DNA from: Norana najaformis
Lineage: Eukaryota; Annelida; Clitellata; Crassiclitellata; Hormogastridae
Direction of reading: 5' to 3'
Length of the DNA: 64,000 nt
NCBI GenBank assembly: GCA_964023275.1
Contig: OZ029916.1
Span: forward strand, 12,082,607 to 12,146,606
A program made the translations under genes and the position numbers. Position 1 is the first letter of the stretch. Each line of letters begins with the position of its first letter. The notes beneath the pieces were generated by a model that saw only the letters and a program-made list of their open reading frames with translations, ran no database searches and was not told the DNA's origin. This document shows, one piece after another, positions 20,736 through 31,538 of the stretch.

Positions 20736-20884
20736 TCAGATGACAGCAAGTAGTTTTTGACATCTGAGTGGTCAATTTTTGATACTGGTTTGACCACTGA
20801 TGCCACCCAGAAAGTTTCCATTTCTTGAACAGGACCTGCCTGTATTTCTAAACCCTCTAGGCATCTCAATTTCAAGTCATACTA

Positions 20885-21095
20885 TCACTGTTTTACTTGA
20901 TTCTCGGCCTGTAATTTCCTCTGTTCTAGCTGTAGATTTCTTTCCTTAAGGCCCATTGTCCCCTCAGCGTCTGCCCTTCGCTTTTATTCCTTTGCTTCAG
21001 CGTCAGCTTCCTTGAGCCTCAGGTTCAGCCTGTAAGTTTCTCTCTTCAGCCTGTAACTTAAGCTATCCAGCTCAAATTCTTGTTCCTGCTTCTAT
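20885..21095 (-). pseudogene. Gag-like coiled-coil fragment
   Basis: The minus strand encodes QEFELDSLSYRLKRETYRL, LKEADAEAKE, a stop, then RRADAEGTMGLKERNLQLEQ. The charged heptad pattern resembles the coiled-coil region of Gypsy/BEL gag proteins. It lies upstream, on the same strand, of the integrase fragment at 19440-19810, so both may come from one decayed LTR retrotransposon; the intervening LINE tail is on the other strand. Confidence 0.4.
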
Positions 21096-21189
21096 TGCTG
21101 TCTTTATGCTTCTTTAGAAGGGACTGAACATCCAGGCAGGGCTGTTGCCTGTAAACTTACCACACATTGTTCACTAGTAGCACTGAGAT

Positions 21190-21510
21190 AAATTAGGGTA
21201 ATCTTGCCCCTCCTGCCTGAGCTCAGCTTCTGTATTGCACATGCTTTGCCAACAGCCCAGACAGCCTAGCATATCAAGGCAGTCAGGCACAGGCTGTTAA
21301 TTCTTAAAAGTAATGTCTGTAAACAAGAGATATCAATGTAACCAGAAATGCAAATTGTTTGGTATTAAATTACAGTCATTTTGGCCCTTAATTACATTGA
21401 AAAGTGGCCTTTTAAAGTAATTGGACATATCATTTGGCAGCAGGCTACAGTGCAAGTGCTTTTACATCAGACAGTTTAAGTCTTTGAGCTTTCTACCTAC
21501 TTTGAGAGTT
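21190..21510 (+). repeat. Dispersed repeat R1, copy c
   Basis: Diverged copy of R1: 'ggcctttt.aaagtaattggaca', '..cagcaggctacagtgcaagtgc.tttacatcagacag' and the 'gagataaatta' block correspond to 3706-4030 in reverse complement. In this copy R1 directly abuts gag-like sequence on the minus strand, which is the main argument that R1 may be an LTR. Confidence 0.65.
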
Positions 21511-21786
21511 AAATTAATCTTGCACTGCTTTTAACAGCATTTAGAGTCTAATATTTGGCCAAACAATATTCAAATCTGTCATCCCCAGCTGGGAGAATAC
21601 ATTCTGATATCCTTCCTTTCATTCGTTTTTTCAGCAGTGCAGATTATATACCAGGATGGTCCAAATTTGTTTAAAGTCCATGCATAAGTCACCCCTTTCA
21701 ACAGGATGCATCCCTAGAAGTTCATTTAAAACTGTGACTTAGAGTTTGGAAAATATGGTAAGCTGCTGCTGTGACTGCGTTATCAG

Positions 21787-21924
21787 ATCATAACCGAGTC
21801 TTTGGCTGCCAAGCAATCACTGAAGGACATTGAAGCAAGGCACAATGATATAATGAAACTTGAAAACAGCATTCGAGAACTGCATGACATGTTCATGGAT
21901 ATGGCAATGCTAGTTGAAAGTCAA
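21787..21924 (+). CDS. Syntaxin-1-type t-SNARE, exon encoding the N-terminal half of the SNARE motif
   Basis: The exon is exactly 46 codons, bounded by 'ttatcag' and GTATGT, in phase 0 at both ends. It encodes [20 protein letters not shown], then [20 protein letters not shown] and ESQ. The second stretch is among the most conserved parts of syntaxin 1, where heptad-repeat residues zip with SNAP-25 and synaptobrevin; it runs up to the central ionic-layer region. It joins in frame with the exons at 10230 and 37220. The open frame and intact splice sites argue for a functional gene. Which syntaxin-1 paralogue it is cannot be told. Confidence 0.94.
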
Positions 21925-22312
21925 GTATGTCATTCTGTTTTTCTGCTACTGCACCCTTTTAATTTGTGATTTACAATCTTTCTTCTTCATTTGGTCATGT
22001 TTTTACTTCTCATTTTTTGCTCATACTTTTACTGCTTCTTTCCTTACAAGTTTCTTTTTCCCTTTGTTTAGATTCATTCAGACATAATCTTCATTTAATA
22101 CATGTATTTTACTAATCTGATCTTAAAACTTCTGTAAAGCATTTTTCAGCAGTGCAGATGCATAAGGTACATGTATGTGTAAGGTATATGTATAGCGTAT
22201 GGATCTGGTTATCAATACAGTGCATTCTTATTTGAAACTTGCTCTCAGAGGTGCTACCCAATACACCTAAAAGATGCGAGTCAAGGTAGATTTAAATGTT
22301 TCTTAATCCATC

Positions 22313-22800
22313 AGCGTAATCTAATCTAATCTCTTCTGTAGTGCCATTATCATAATGCCCAAGGTATCAATTGATGGTTGCTTTAAGGGAGTTCATAATG
22401 AAAAATAAACAACAGCTTGAAAATGGTTTAATTTGGTATTATCTATATTCATGAAAAGTGAATTGCAGTAGTATAGTTTAGCATGGACTATGGATGTGGC
22501 GATGGTAGATGTGGTTTTGAAGGCAAGCATAGGGCGGATTCTGTGAAGGTTATGGATATGCACGAAGCACAAGTGGGAAAGATGGGTGAGATAATCAAAG
22601 AAGCTGAGGTTTTTGTCAAAAATCACAACCAAGTTGTGAACAGGAGTAAAGATGTGGGTGGAAGCAGTCCAGGTTAAAGGAGGAATTTTCTTAATCTGGT
22701 CATGCAGCAAATAAATATGAATAGACGGGTATTTAGATTGGAGCTGGGCTACATGTTGCTTTTGTTTTAAATTCTGCTGATTAAATAGGTTTTTAAACAT
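22313..22800 (-). pseudogene. CR1-like LINE reverse-transcriptase C-terminus with pentamer tail
   Basis: The minus strand encodes LVVIFDKNLSFFDYLTHLSH, LHRIRPMLAFKTTSTIATSI and VHAKLYYCNSLFMNIDNTKL, the thumb-side region of CR1/L2-type reverse transcriptases. The 3' end (22313-22335) is a TAATCTAATCTAATC repeat. The same tail, in the opposite orientation, ends the CR1-like copy near 37090, so both belong to one family. Confidence 0.75.
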
Positions 22801-23530
22801 GTTTTTACTTTTACTTAAATTCTTAAATTTCTATATGTAAGTCTGTAGTTTAGCACTTTTTAAAGGAAGTATCATGCTTTTCACCATAACCTATTGATAC
22901 TTGCAATTTATCAAATAATTTGGCCAGCCTCTTGTTCTCCTCTATTATTGCTCATATGTTCAAAGCAGCTGGCTTTGTGGTTTCTACAGTTCTTTTACAT
23001 GCAGTGAGCCCCTCCTTTTCTGTTAGTGAAACCTAACAGAGCTCCAGAACTAACATCGAGCTGGCACCCTTTAATTGTGCTGAGCTTACAAGTCAGTCCA
23101 TAAGCTAAGATTTCTTGACTTGTCTTCTTTTGACTATATAAGCTCCATCTACACACTTGCTGTACATTTCGGACTTGCCTCTTTATGCTCATCAACAAAA
23201 CCATCTGGTCCCCTACAAGCAGTCCTAGCTAAATTTTTTCAAAGTAACATGAAGCTATACACCTCTTTGCCAGAGTTTTCTTTTCTGTTCACCGTCACAT
23301 ATGTGTAATCAGTCTTCCCAGCCACTCCCTCATGTAGTTGTTGGAAGAAACTCCACTATTTTATTTCACCATCCTTCTGACATCTACTTCTTTTATCTTA
23401 TCCATTGGGCCATGTCTAAAATACCCACCTACGTTTTGTAACCTGGTCTGTGTTTTCACCATCATCTCATTTCTTAAAGTTTACATCTTAGTCCAAAATT
23501 CATTGAAGCTACCTGCCATTAGTTTGCCTT
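22801..23530. other. Noncoding intronic sequence, nothing recognised
   Basis: AT-rich sequence without convincing coding or repeat structure. Short open frames at 23120-23550 lack domains; the last part may be the decayed 5' region of the LINE that starts at about 23535. Confidence 0.35.
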
Positions 23531-23534
23531 CTGC

Positions 23535-24045
23535 TGCTTCTTTCTGGTGACATTAAGCTAAACCCTGGTCCTTGCCATCTTGAAACAATAAATTTCTGCC
23601 ACCATAACATCCACTCTATCTTGAATAAATCTCCTTCTCTTTTCCAAATTTCATCTTGGATCTGGTGGATATTCTTGCTGTCAATGAAACTTGGCTCAAA
23701 CCTTAGGACACACCTTTCTTCATTTCAGACATAACACCTCCATCATTTTCTCTCCTAAATCAACCTCAACCAGATGGACTGGGTGGTGGAGTGGCTTTCT
23801 TTCATGAGTCACACCTGAAACTTGCTTGCTTCTCCTTCCCTATTCCAACCCCAAAGTCATTCACAATCCTTATCTCTATCCTGGACTCTGGAAATCAGCG
23901 CCTCATCTTTATCAGTGTTTATCATCCTCTATCTCTGTCGCTTTCTGACTCTTTCACAGAATTTCAATCACTTGACATTTTGGTCTCTTCTCCCACTTAA
24001 CTTATAATAATGAGTGACTTCAATACACACACAGATAATCCGAAC
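23535..24045 (+). pseudogene. CR1-like LINE endonuclease domain fragment
   Basis: The frames give LLSGDIKLNPGP (the classic start of CR1/L2 endonuclease modules), ILAVNETWLKP, DGLGGGVAFFHESHLKL and a frame-shifted MSDFNTHTDNP, the metal-binding GDFN block. The sequence stops where the 3' end of an RTE element begins at about 24050, so the RTE inserted here. The reverse-transcriptase part of the same family lies at 30257-37090 and may be the displaced remainder. Confidence 0.65.
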
Positions 24046-24910
24046 TATTCTTCTTTGGTGTTCTGCCCTTAAGCAGGTCCAAGAATCCAATGATGCCACT
24101 CCTCTCTGTTCTGTGCCCTATTGACTTGTTTGTAGCCCCATTGTCTTCCTTTATCTATGATACAGTCCAACAGCATGTTCCTTGGTCTTCCTGGAACTTT
24201 CTTTCCCTCAATTCTTCCTTCAATCACTGTCCTCAGGTAGTATGTGACCAGTCCAGTTCATTTGTCTCCTTATTGTATTGACGAGTGTGGTTTCCTCCTT
24301 TACCAAGTGCAACACCTCCTATTTTGTTTTTATAATCCTTCCAGCTGATTTTGGACAGATTTCTCCATATCCACATTTCAAATGTGTTGAATTTTTCAGT
24401 TTCTGCCTTTCCAGTAGTCCATGTCTCAGAACCTTACACTGTTACACTCCATATGAGGCTTTTCACCATTTCTTTTCTTTAGATCCAGATTCAGCCTTCC
24501 TCTCAGAAGTTCTTTCTTCCAGAATGCTTCTTTTCCCATTGTTGTTCTTCTCGTGATCTCACCACTGCATTTGCAGCCATCTGATATTGAACTTCCAAGA
24601 AAAAAACTGGTGGACTTGTTCAATTTTGTACCATCAACTACAGATTTTCAATTTATCTTCATACTATATTCTTCTGATTTTTTGTTCAGCACATCCATTA
24701 TTTGTAGTCCAGCTTTGTTACCTTGGTACCTGCTACCATTGCCTGGTGATCTGCAAATCTTGCATTTACCGGATTCCTCCCCAACCTTGACTCCATCATC
24801 TATATTCTCCAGCACTTCTGTGACCAACATCTGTATGCAGATGTTGAACAGTAAAGGTGATAGTGGGCAGCCTTGTCCGACTCCTGTGCCTATTCCTCCA
24901 GGGGTGGCCT

Positions 24911-25114
24911 GACAAAATGTCCTGAGACAAAATGTTATAGACAAACTATCACAGACAAAATGTCCTGATAACAAAATGTCCTGAGAAAATGTCATGAATG
25001 GCTTTTCATGGTTTTCATTTTCAGGCAACTGTTTAAGTTTTAATAGAACACATACAACATGCCATTTTGTCTGTGCCATTTTGCCCATGACTTTTTGTCT
25101 TATGCCATTTTGTC
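24911..25114. mobile_element. Short TIR element built from GACAAAATG motifs (MITE-like)
   Basis: The left end TGACAAAATGTCCTGAGACA and the right end in reverse complement TGACAAAATGGCATAAGACA are inverted. Each end contains several further 'ACAAAATG' units facing the centre. It separates the RTE blocks QGMNSQ and GGIGTGVGQGC, so it is an insertion of about 204 bases. No coding capacity; the target duplication is unclear. Confidence 0.7.
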
Positions 25115-26407
25115 ATGGAATCCCTACAGGTTGTGAGTTCATTCCCTGTACTACCACTGACTGGTCCATGTACAAGTTTCTTATTAGCTGTCTATCCCTC
25201 CAATCTACTCTGATCTTTTTAAATATTGTCCTGAGTTTGCACCAGTTCATTCTGTCAAAGGCCTTTTCATAATCCACAAAGCAAATATACAAATCTTTCC
25301 CATGTTGTAATCTTCTCCTATAACTAGTATAGCTTCTGCTTTGCTCTCCATCCTTTGAGTTAATATTTTCAACATGGTCTTTGATGCATGCAGTATGAGG
25401 CTTATCATCCTGTGATCACTGCATTCACTTGCATTTGCCTTCTTTTATAGAGGTTCCATCACTGTTTGCATAAAATCCTTTGGCCACTCTCCAGACGTAT
25501 GTATCTGTTGGCATATTGTTACCAATTCTTCTGTTGCCTTTTCTCCCAGATTTTTCAACATCTCAGCTGATATTTCATCTATGCCTTCAAACTTTCCATT
25601 CTTTAATTCTTTTATTGCCTTTGAACTTCCTGTCTCAGCCGTCCAGGTCCCATTTCTTCATCATCTTCAGGTTCCTTGGAGGTTTCATCCATTTCTGTAT
25701 CTGTTGATCTGTTGTCTTTGTTATATAGTTCTTCAGTGTATTCCTTCCACCTGTCTCTTACCTCTTTTTCGTCTGTTAGTATATTTCCCTTTGCATCTTT
25801 TATCATGTACTTTTCCGGCTGTCCTTCGTCGTCATTTCCTGTATCTTGTTGTATTCCTTATCATATCTCCCCAGTTTCTGAAGAGCTTCCACAATGCTGT
25901 ACATTGTTCTTTCCACCATCATTCTTTAGCTTTCTCGGTGGTTCTCCTCAGTTCGTTGTTCAATCGTCTGCCTTCTATATTTGCTAGTTCTTTTCTTTGA
26001 TGCTTTACTTTCCTTCTCTCCTCCATTTTCTTTATCATTTTATCTGTAACCCACAGTTTCTTTGCTTGTGGCCTACTCTTGGATCCCACTATCTGCTTCG
26101 CCTCAGTTGTAATAACATTCTTCATTTGTTTCCAGTATTCGTTCAATATGCCCTGCCTCTCATCCCCAATCTGTTGGTCCACTGCATGGGCAAATTCCTG
26201 TCGAACCCTTTTGAGTTTTTCTATGTCCCAAAGTCTCTTTCTGTTCTTATGTTACACATTCTTCAGGGTGATCTGTATCAGCATCAGCACCTCGTTATGA
26301 TTGTGAGTTCTTAACACTGTTCCTGTATCTATGTCTTACAAAGATGTAGTCTATCTGATATCTCCCTGAGGCCTTCCATGTGTATTAAGGTCTGTTTTTG
26401 TGCTTAA

Positions 26408-28477
26408 CCCATTAGTGCCCAGCATCCGTTATAACGGACACTTAGAAAACAAGTTACCAGAATTACAGGCAAGAGTATAGTAGGCTCTTCATTAATTTTT
26501 TTAATGTTTGGCCATTGAGCTATAAAATCCACTATTGTGCTTGCCGGATTATGTCAGTTGGAGACATTTCTTGTTTTGGTTTTGGGTCGAAAAAGCTTCG
26601 TTACTGCTAGTAAGTACATCTTTATTTGGTGTTGAACCAGAAATTATTTAAAGAAAGTGTTGTTAATAGTAGCCATTTGGGTCCATTTGTTGACAGAATG
26701 CTATGACAATTCTTGCATGTTTTACCATGGAAATTTCCACTGCAATGTTGGCGTCCATTTTAATGGACGTCAGGCACTAGCCCGTATGCCGTCATGTTTT
26801 AACCACAGTAAAGTCACCAAGCCTCATTGTCCCAACAGTTACACCTATCAAAGCATTACTTGTAGTGTGAAGTAACTGTTAGCTAGAAATCTGTTTAGAC
26901 TAGCTACTCAGTATTTTGTAGTCCCCTAGAATGAGCACCATCAGCGAATTATTCCTGCCTAACCCAAGATAGCCCAAGGAAAAGAACACAGTCCTAATAG
27001 TCTAATGCCTCATTTACTACTACTGATAAAATTTAATGTTTATTGTTTCTTCAGTACTGCCCAAAAGGCATTGGTTGAAGTTGTAGCACAGCTAGAAGAA
27101 GAACATAATATTGACCATTATGATAACAACAAAAGCTATGGCACAATTGACATCTTCGTACAGCCACCAAACAATGAAAGCGTGCTAACTGATGAAGACA
27201 GTGATAAGTCGGATGATGAGTACAAGTTCAATGTTTAACCATTTGGGGCGCAAATTGTTGTCGACTCCATGCGAAGTCCGCAGACAGATCCTGCGAACAG
27301 ATCCAGATGCCAGTGACACATGCATGGACAATGGTGGGCCTGCTGACATAGAGAAACTGAGAGACAAGGTTGGCAGTTGTTCAGAAGTATCGGATGCCAG
27401 TAATACCACCAGTTGTTGCCACCAATTTTGCTCTACACTGGAACAAAGTCAAGCACTGGTCAAGGTACTCGTTGTCCAAAAGATAAAACAAGTCACTGGA
27501 ATGAACAAGCTAGGAAGCACAAATTTCATCAATGACTGACAACCAGGAAAGACACACCACAGATGACAATGCAGGTGAAGAATCCTTGTTAGGGAGAACC
27601 GAACGGGATAATGTACCATGAAATCTATAGCGGCCATGAAGAAAGAACCACAAGGATCATATGACTTTAGAACATGCTCCAACGTTCAGATGATACGCTG
27701 GCATAACAACGGTGTTGTTACCACTGCATCAAATTTTGGGACAGTAGAAGAAAGTCGTTTGCAGAGATGGTCACAGAGCCACAAGAAAGCCATATCTGTT
27801 TCACATCCTACCACCTCTACAATCAAGGAATGGGGCATTGATCAGCTGGTTGCTTGTCACAGAACACGGATCAAGCAATGGAAATGGTGGTGGCCAAATT
27901 TTGCATACCTGTTCAATGTAACATTGGTCAATGCTTGATATCTCTCTCGCAAAGTTCACAGCGGCAGTTCGTTTGACTTCAGGTGGCAGCTAGCTCAAGT
28001 GCTATGGTGTGCCATCATTCCAAGGTCGACGTGCTCTTGCTGTACTGTCTGATGTAAGGTAGCATGGTAACAATCACTGGATTGTACGAAGAGACACAAG
28101 ACCGTCATTGCAAGGCTTGTACGAAGAAGACAATAGGGCCTATATCGTTATGAGAAATGTGACGTAGGCCTTCATCCGACTGTTGCAAGTACTGTTACAC
28201 TGCATAAAACCTCATACTGTAAATAAGTATGACAAATCATCACAAATATTCTGGAAACATTGATTAGCAGGCTTGATTCTGTGACAGTAACCTAAGTTAT
28301 GGTTATCACTGGGCTAGTGCCCAACGTCCGTTATAATGGAAAGTATGTAAAGCACTCTTGTTGTAGTTTTTTAGCAATAAATAAGTTATCAGCAATGTTA
28401 CTGCACTGAGTTGTTGAGATTTCTGAAACTATAACTTAATCTGTTCCGTTTTACAACTTTGGACACTAATGGATTGG
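26408..28477 (+). mobile_element. piggyBac-family transposon with TTAA target duplication
   Basis: TTAA at 26404-26407 and at 28478-28481 bounds a 2,070-base element. The left end reads CCCATTAGTGCCCA and the right end, in reverse complement, CCAATCCATTAGTGTCCA, which is an imperfect TIR. Collapsing to one TTAA restores the flanking RTE frame across the junction (NTWFKHKNR on the minus strand). Internal palindromes GTCCGTTATAACGGAC (near 26425) and close variants near 26755 and 28330 accompany the ends. Confidence 0.88.
27040..28215 (+). pseudogene. piggyBac-like transposase pseudogene
   Basis: The N-terminal acidic linker is TIDIFVQPPNNESVLTDEDS (27150-27209), typical of PGBD-type transposases. 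The C-terminal catalytic-domain portion gives KKEPQGSYDFRTCSN, MIRWHNNGVVTTASN, WSQSHKKAISVSHP, GIDQLVACHRTRIKQWKWWW and FNVTLVNA. A cysteine-rich end follows (YEKCDVGLHPT near 28160). The middle of the catalytic domain, which holds the first two catalytic aspartates, is missing between about 27540 and 27610, and stops and frameshifts interrupt the rest. The copy is inactive. Confidence 0.8.
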
Positions 28478-28561
28478 TTAAACCATGTATTCGTCACTAT
28501 CAGTCTTTCTATCAGTCTTTCGCCTCTGCTGTTCTGTTCGCTAAGTCCATAACTTCCAATA

Positions 28562-29500
28562 GGATCATTCCATCTCAATTCAACAAATTTTTTGGAAAGT
28601 TCCAGCTTGACCATCTCGGATTTCAATGAAAATTTCACAGAATGGTTGTTATGGTATTAGAGGAAGTTATGCAGAATTTTAGATCAATATGATAACTTCA
28701 TTAAAATTGCAGATAATTTGATAAAATTTTCAGGATATTTAGTCTTTGTTATTTAGATAAAATGCTGAAAGAAAGAATGATTAGTGTTGAAAACTGATAT
28801 TATGACCCATCTGAAAATGGTTTTAAAAAACTTGTCATTGTCTGACGATCATACTTTGCAGGCCCAACATGGCCAAGCTGATGTAGTATTAAAGAATGTT
28901 TTCACAACTCATAATGCTAATATACTTTCTCTACAAAAATATGCAGAAATGTTCCTTTTCTGATGCATATCTGCTACCATATGGCCTTCCAAAAATGAAA
29001 AATTGTATTCTGATGACCATTTTCAAAGCCAAAGATCATCATGTTGGACAAGTCATGGAGCAATGCAATTTGCATCATTGGAAAGAGCAGCTCAGAGGCT
29101 GTAAGTTCACCAAAAAAATAAAAACTGACTCATTATAGAGATTATTTCATAATATAGTGCTATGAAATTGACTCCATTGTAAACTCGTGAATGCAGGAAA
29201 CACTGCCACAAACGAAATAAAAGTATAGCATGAACAAGAAGGAACCCCATCACCATTTTTGTGATATTAATGAAGTTATGAGCTTCTGAACATCATTAAA
29301 AGTTTAGACACGAGTTCCAAAATGGCAAAAACGAGGTCACCCCCTACATCTTTGAGACTCAGTATCTTCAAACCTACTTATCATATTGATCTAAAATTTT
29401 GCATAACTTCCTCTAATACCATATTAAACATTCTGTGACATTTTCATTGAAATCCGAGATGGTAGAGCTGGAGCCATTTGTTGAATTGAGGTGGAATGAC
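28562..29500. mobile_element. Unclassified 939-bp TIR element with CCAATA 6-bp duplication
   Basis: Inverted ends of about 130 bases: 28562 onward (GGATCATTCCATCTCAATTC, then the 'accatctcggatttcaatgaaaat' block, then 'attagaggaagttatgcaaaattttagatcaatatgataa'-type sequence) mirrors 29370-29500. CCAATA flanks both sides (28556-28561 and 29501-29506). Removing the element with one CCAATA rejoins the RTE endonuclease frame (EKNCIGSYGL on the minus strand). The interior is AT-rich with only short frames (for example 28896-29138) and no transposase; the superfamily is not recognised. Confidence 0.8.
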
Positions 29501-29617
29501 CCAATACAGTTCTTTTCGCTTCCCTCACCTACTCTGGCATTCCAGTCTCCCATCAACACCAGATATTCAGTGCCCTTCACCTGCTTGATGATCTTTCCCA
29601 ACTTCTCTTACATTTCT

Positions 29618-30256
29618 ACCACTTATGGCATTTTGTCACATCAGACATTCTCTGACTAATAATGACATGGCTAAAACAGTGGCATGTGCACTTGTTAGTT
29701 CCCGATTAGACTATGCAAATGCAGTGTTATATGGTATATCTTCTCTTAATGTAAAAAAGCTCCAGAGGGTTCAAAACTCTCTTTCTAGGGTTGTTACATG
29801 TTCTTCTTCATCAAATGCATTAGATCGCCTTTGTGAACTCCACTGGCTTCCTGTTGAGTGGCGTATTAAGTTTAAAATTGCTTGCTTGACTTTTAAGTCT
29901 CAGAACACTGGCCTTCCATCATATCTTAATACTTTGCTGACTCCATATCACCCTCCCAGATTCTTGCATTCTTGTGATACTGGTTTGCTGCAAGAATCTA
30001 GGTTCAGGACAATTGTAGGATCACGTGCCTTTAACTGTTGTACTCCTCGCATTTGGAATCGTCTACCACAAAAGACCTGTCTTGCAAACTCCCTATCATC
30101 TTTTAAATCACTTTTTAAGACTCGCTACTTCACCCTGGCTTTTGCATGACTCCATCTTGGCCCCTAGCGAATATACATCTGCGCCTCAGATTCAGGTTTA
30201 CTGACATTGCGCACGTTACAAGTGCTTTAAATAAATTAAAATAAAATAAATAAATT
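29618..30256 (+). pseudogene. CR1/L2-like LINE 3' end, second family
   Basis: A 174-codon open frame (29625-30149) encodes ACALVSSRLDYANAVLYGIS, KKLQRVQNSLSRVV, LCELHWLPVEWRIKFKIACL and IWNRLPQKTCLANSLSSFKS, the C-terminal domain of CR1/L2-type elements, free of stops. It ends with an A-rich tail of AAATAAA-type units at 30228-30255. 5' truncated, with its 5' edge against the RTE copy. Confidence 0.8.
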
Positions 30257-30829
30257 CCTACTGCCCTTCTAAAGAAAGCTTCCATGTGTTAGGTCCAACT
30301 GTCACATCCATTGTCAACTTCTTTCTTTACCAAAGGCTACTTCCCCACCATCTTTCTCCTGGTGATCTATCAAACTATTGCCTCCATCTCAGTTTTATTT
30401 CCAAAATCATGGAAGATGTGGTTGCTAATTGTCTGAACTGTCACCTTTCATGCCACAACCTGTACCTGCCTTCCAATCCACCTATCACAAATACCGTTAA
30501 CCAGTGCCGCTTAACCATTCATAATCATATAATCAGCTCTATGGACAAAGGAAAAGTAACTGCTATCATTCTCCTTGATGTATCTGCTGCATTTTACACC
30601 ATTGATCATAATGTACTTCTTCATTACATTAAACACTGGTTTAGTCTATCTGGTTCCGCTTCCAGTTGTTTTGCTTCATACCTACACCCTCACACTCAAT
30701 AAATTCACATAAATCAACTCACTTCTATGCCCACTACTTTGCATTGCGGTTTTGTACTGGGCCTGCTCCTGTTTACATTATATACCACCCCTCTTGGTTT
30801 AGTACTTACTGAAAGCTGTCTTGACTACT
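30257..30829 (+). pseudogene. CR1-like LINE reverse transcriptase, first half (split by element B)
   Basis: The frame carries SFISKIMEDVVANCLN, GKVTAIILLDVSAAFYTIDH, SGSASSCFASYL and, after a break, LGLLLFTLYTTPLGLVLTES just before 30829: the fingers and palm up to the block before the catalytic YADD. The continuation, starting HLYADDVELFLSF, lies at 35846. The 5' end is truncated and one frameshift lies near 30330. Confidence 0.82.
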
Positions 30830-31136
30830 AGTAGATGTAAAAGGCCGGTTTGAAGCCAGTTTGCACTCAGATGACCTCGCCGCGCTGCCGTCCGAGCACG
30901 GGTTTGAGCGCAGTCTGCACCCGATGACCCCACCATGCTTGGATGAGTGCAGACTGCGCTCAAACCCCCGGCAGCGCGGATGACTCATCCACGTACAAAA
31001 TGAGGCCTTGAGCGCAGTCTACACTCAACTCATCCGCGCATGATGCTGATGCAGCACATTAATTGGGCCTTTTATATCTACTTCTCAGCATTTTTAGCAT
31101 TGGGGGTTTGAGCATGGTTTGCACTCAGCGACCCTG
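30830..31136 (+). repeat. Left terminal inverted repeat of element B
   Basis: Matches 35537-35845 in reverse complement with scattered substitutions and small indels. The repeat itself contains several internal 'gtttgagcgcagtctgcactca'-like units in both orientations, so it could fold extensively. A duplicated block of about 45 bases with 'catgggtatgtagaagtggtcaaac' follows at 31134-31222. Confidence 0.88.
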
Positions 31137-31376
31137 TTTTTAAATACATGGCATGGGTATGTAGAAGTGGTCAAACCCTGTTTAAATACATGACATGGCA
31201 TGGGTATGTAGAAGTGGTCAAACTTCACCAGCGCTTTTGATGCACGTATGTATCAGCAAAGGATTTACATGCAGAAGAACAGAAGTCGCCGAGTTTGCAC
31301 AACTTAAAAACCACGGAATAGCCCGTGGCAACGATTTTTTACGCTCTTTAGCTGCGGACAAAAAATAGATTTAGAT

Positions 31377-31538
31377 ATGAATCTTGACAGCTTAGATGCT
31401 CATATCACCACCACATTTGCTAAATTACAGATCACGGATGACACGCTGCATCCCGCGATAACAGCCATCATTCATGCGGCAGAACATAATATAGATATAC
31501 AGTCGGTGAGAAAAACTAAGGTAGTAGTAACCGTTTAA
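31377..31538 (+). CDS. Small 53-residue open frame in element B
   Basis: ATG 31377 to TAA 31536. The peptide is MNLDSLDAHITTTFAKLQIT and continues to IHAAEHNIDIQSVRKTKVVV. It is hydrophilic with no recognised domain. It sits between the left TIR and the integrase remnant, and an adjacent frame (EVLRRSGQEILLDTIVQGCN) follows the stop, so this may be the start of a longer broken gene. Confidence 0.35.
   Translation: MNLDSLDAHITTTFAKLQITDDTLHPAITAIIHAAEHNIDIQSVRKTKVVVTV

Larger units (their letters stand above)
24050..29615 (-). mobile_element. RTE-type LINE carrying three younger insertions
   Basis: Minus-strand pieces in order from 29615 down: endonuclease (LVLMGDWNARVGEGSEKNC), LSEQNSRGERLIERLIVTNT, linker (YQIDYIFVRHRYRNSVKNS), LNNELRRTTEKAKE, reverse transcriptase (VDYEKAFDRMNWCKL, GQGCPLSPLLFNICIQML), then the C-terminus ending near 24050. 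Frameshifts and stops are scattered. The coding sequence is interrupted at 24911-25114, 26408-28477 and 28562-29500. For the last two, cutting at the target duplications rejoins the RTE reading frame exactly. Confidence 0.85.

Noticed and set aside
28896-29138. 80-codon frame inside the 939-bp TIR element as a possible transposase
   Set aside because: Too short and without acidic catalytic motifs; AT-rich chance frame more likely.
30899-30990. Coding potential within the element B TIR
   Set aside because: The frame arises from the palindromic, repetitive inverted-repeat sequence and is not matched in the other TIR.
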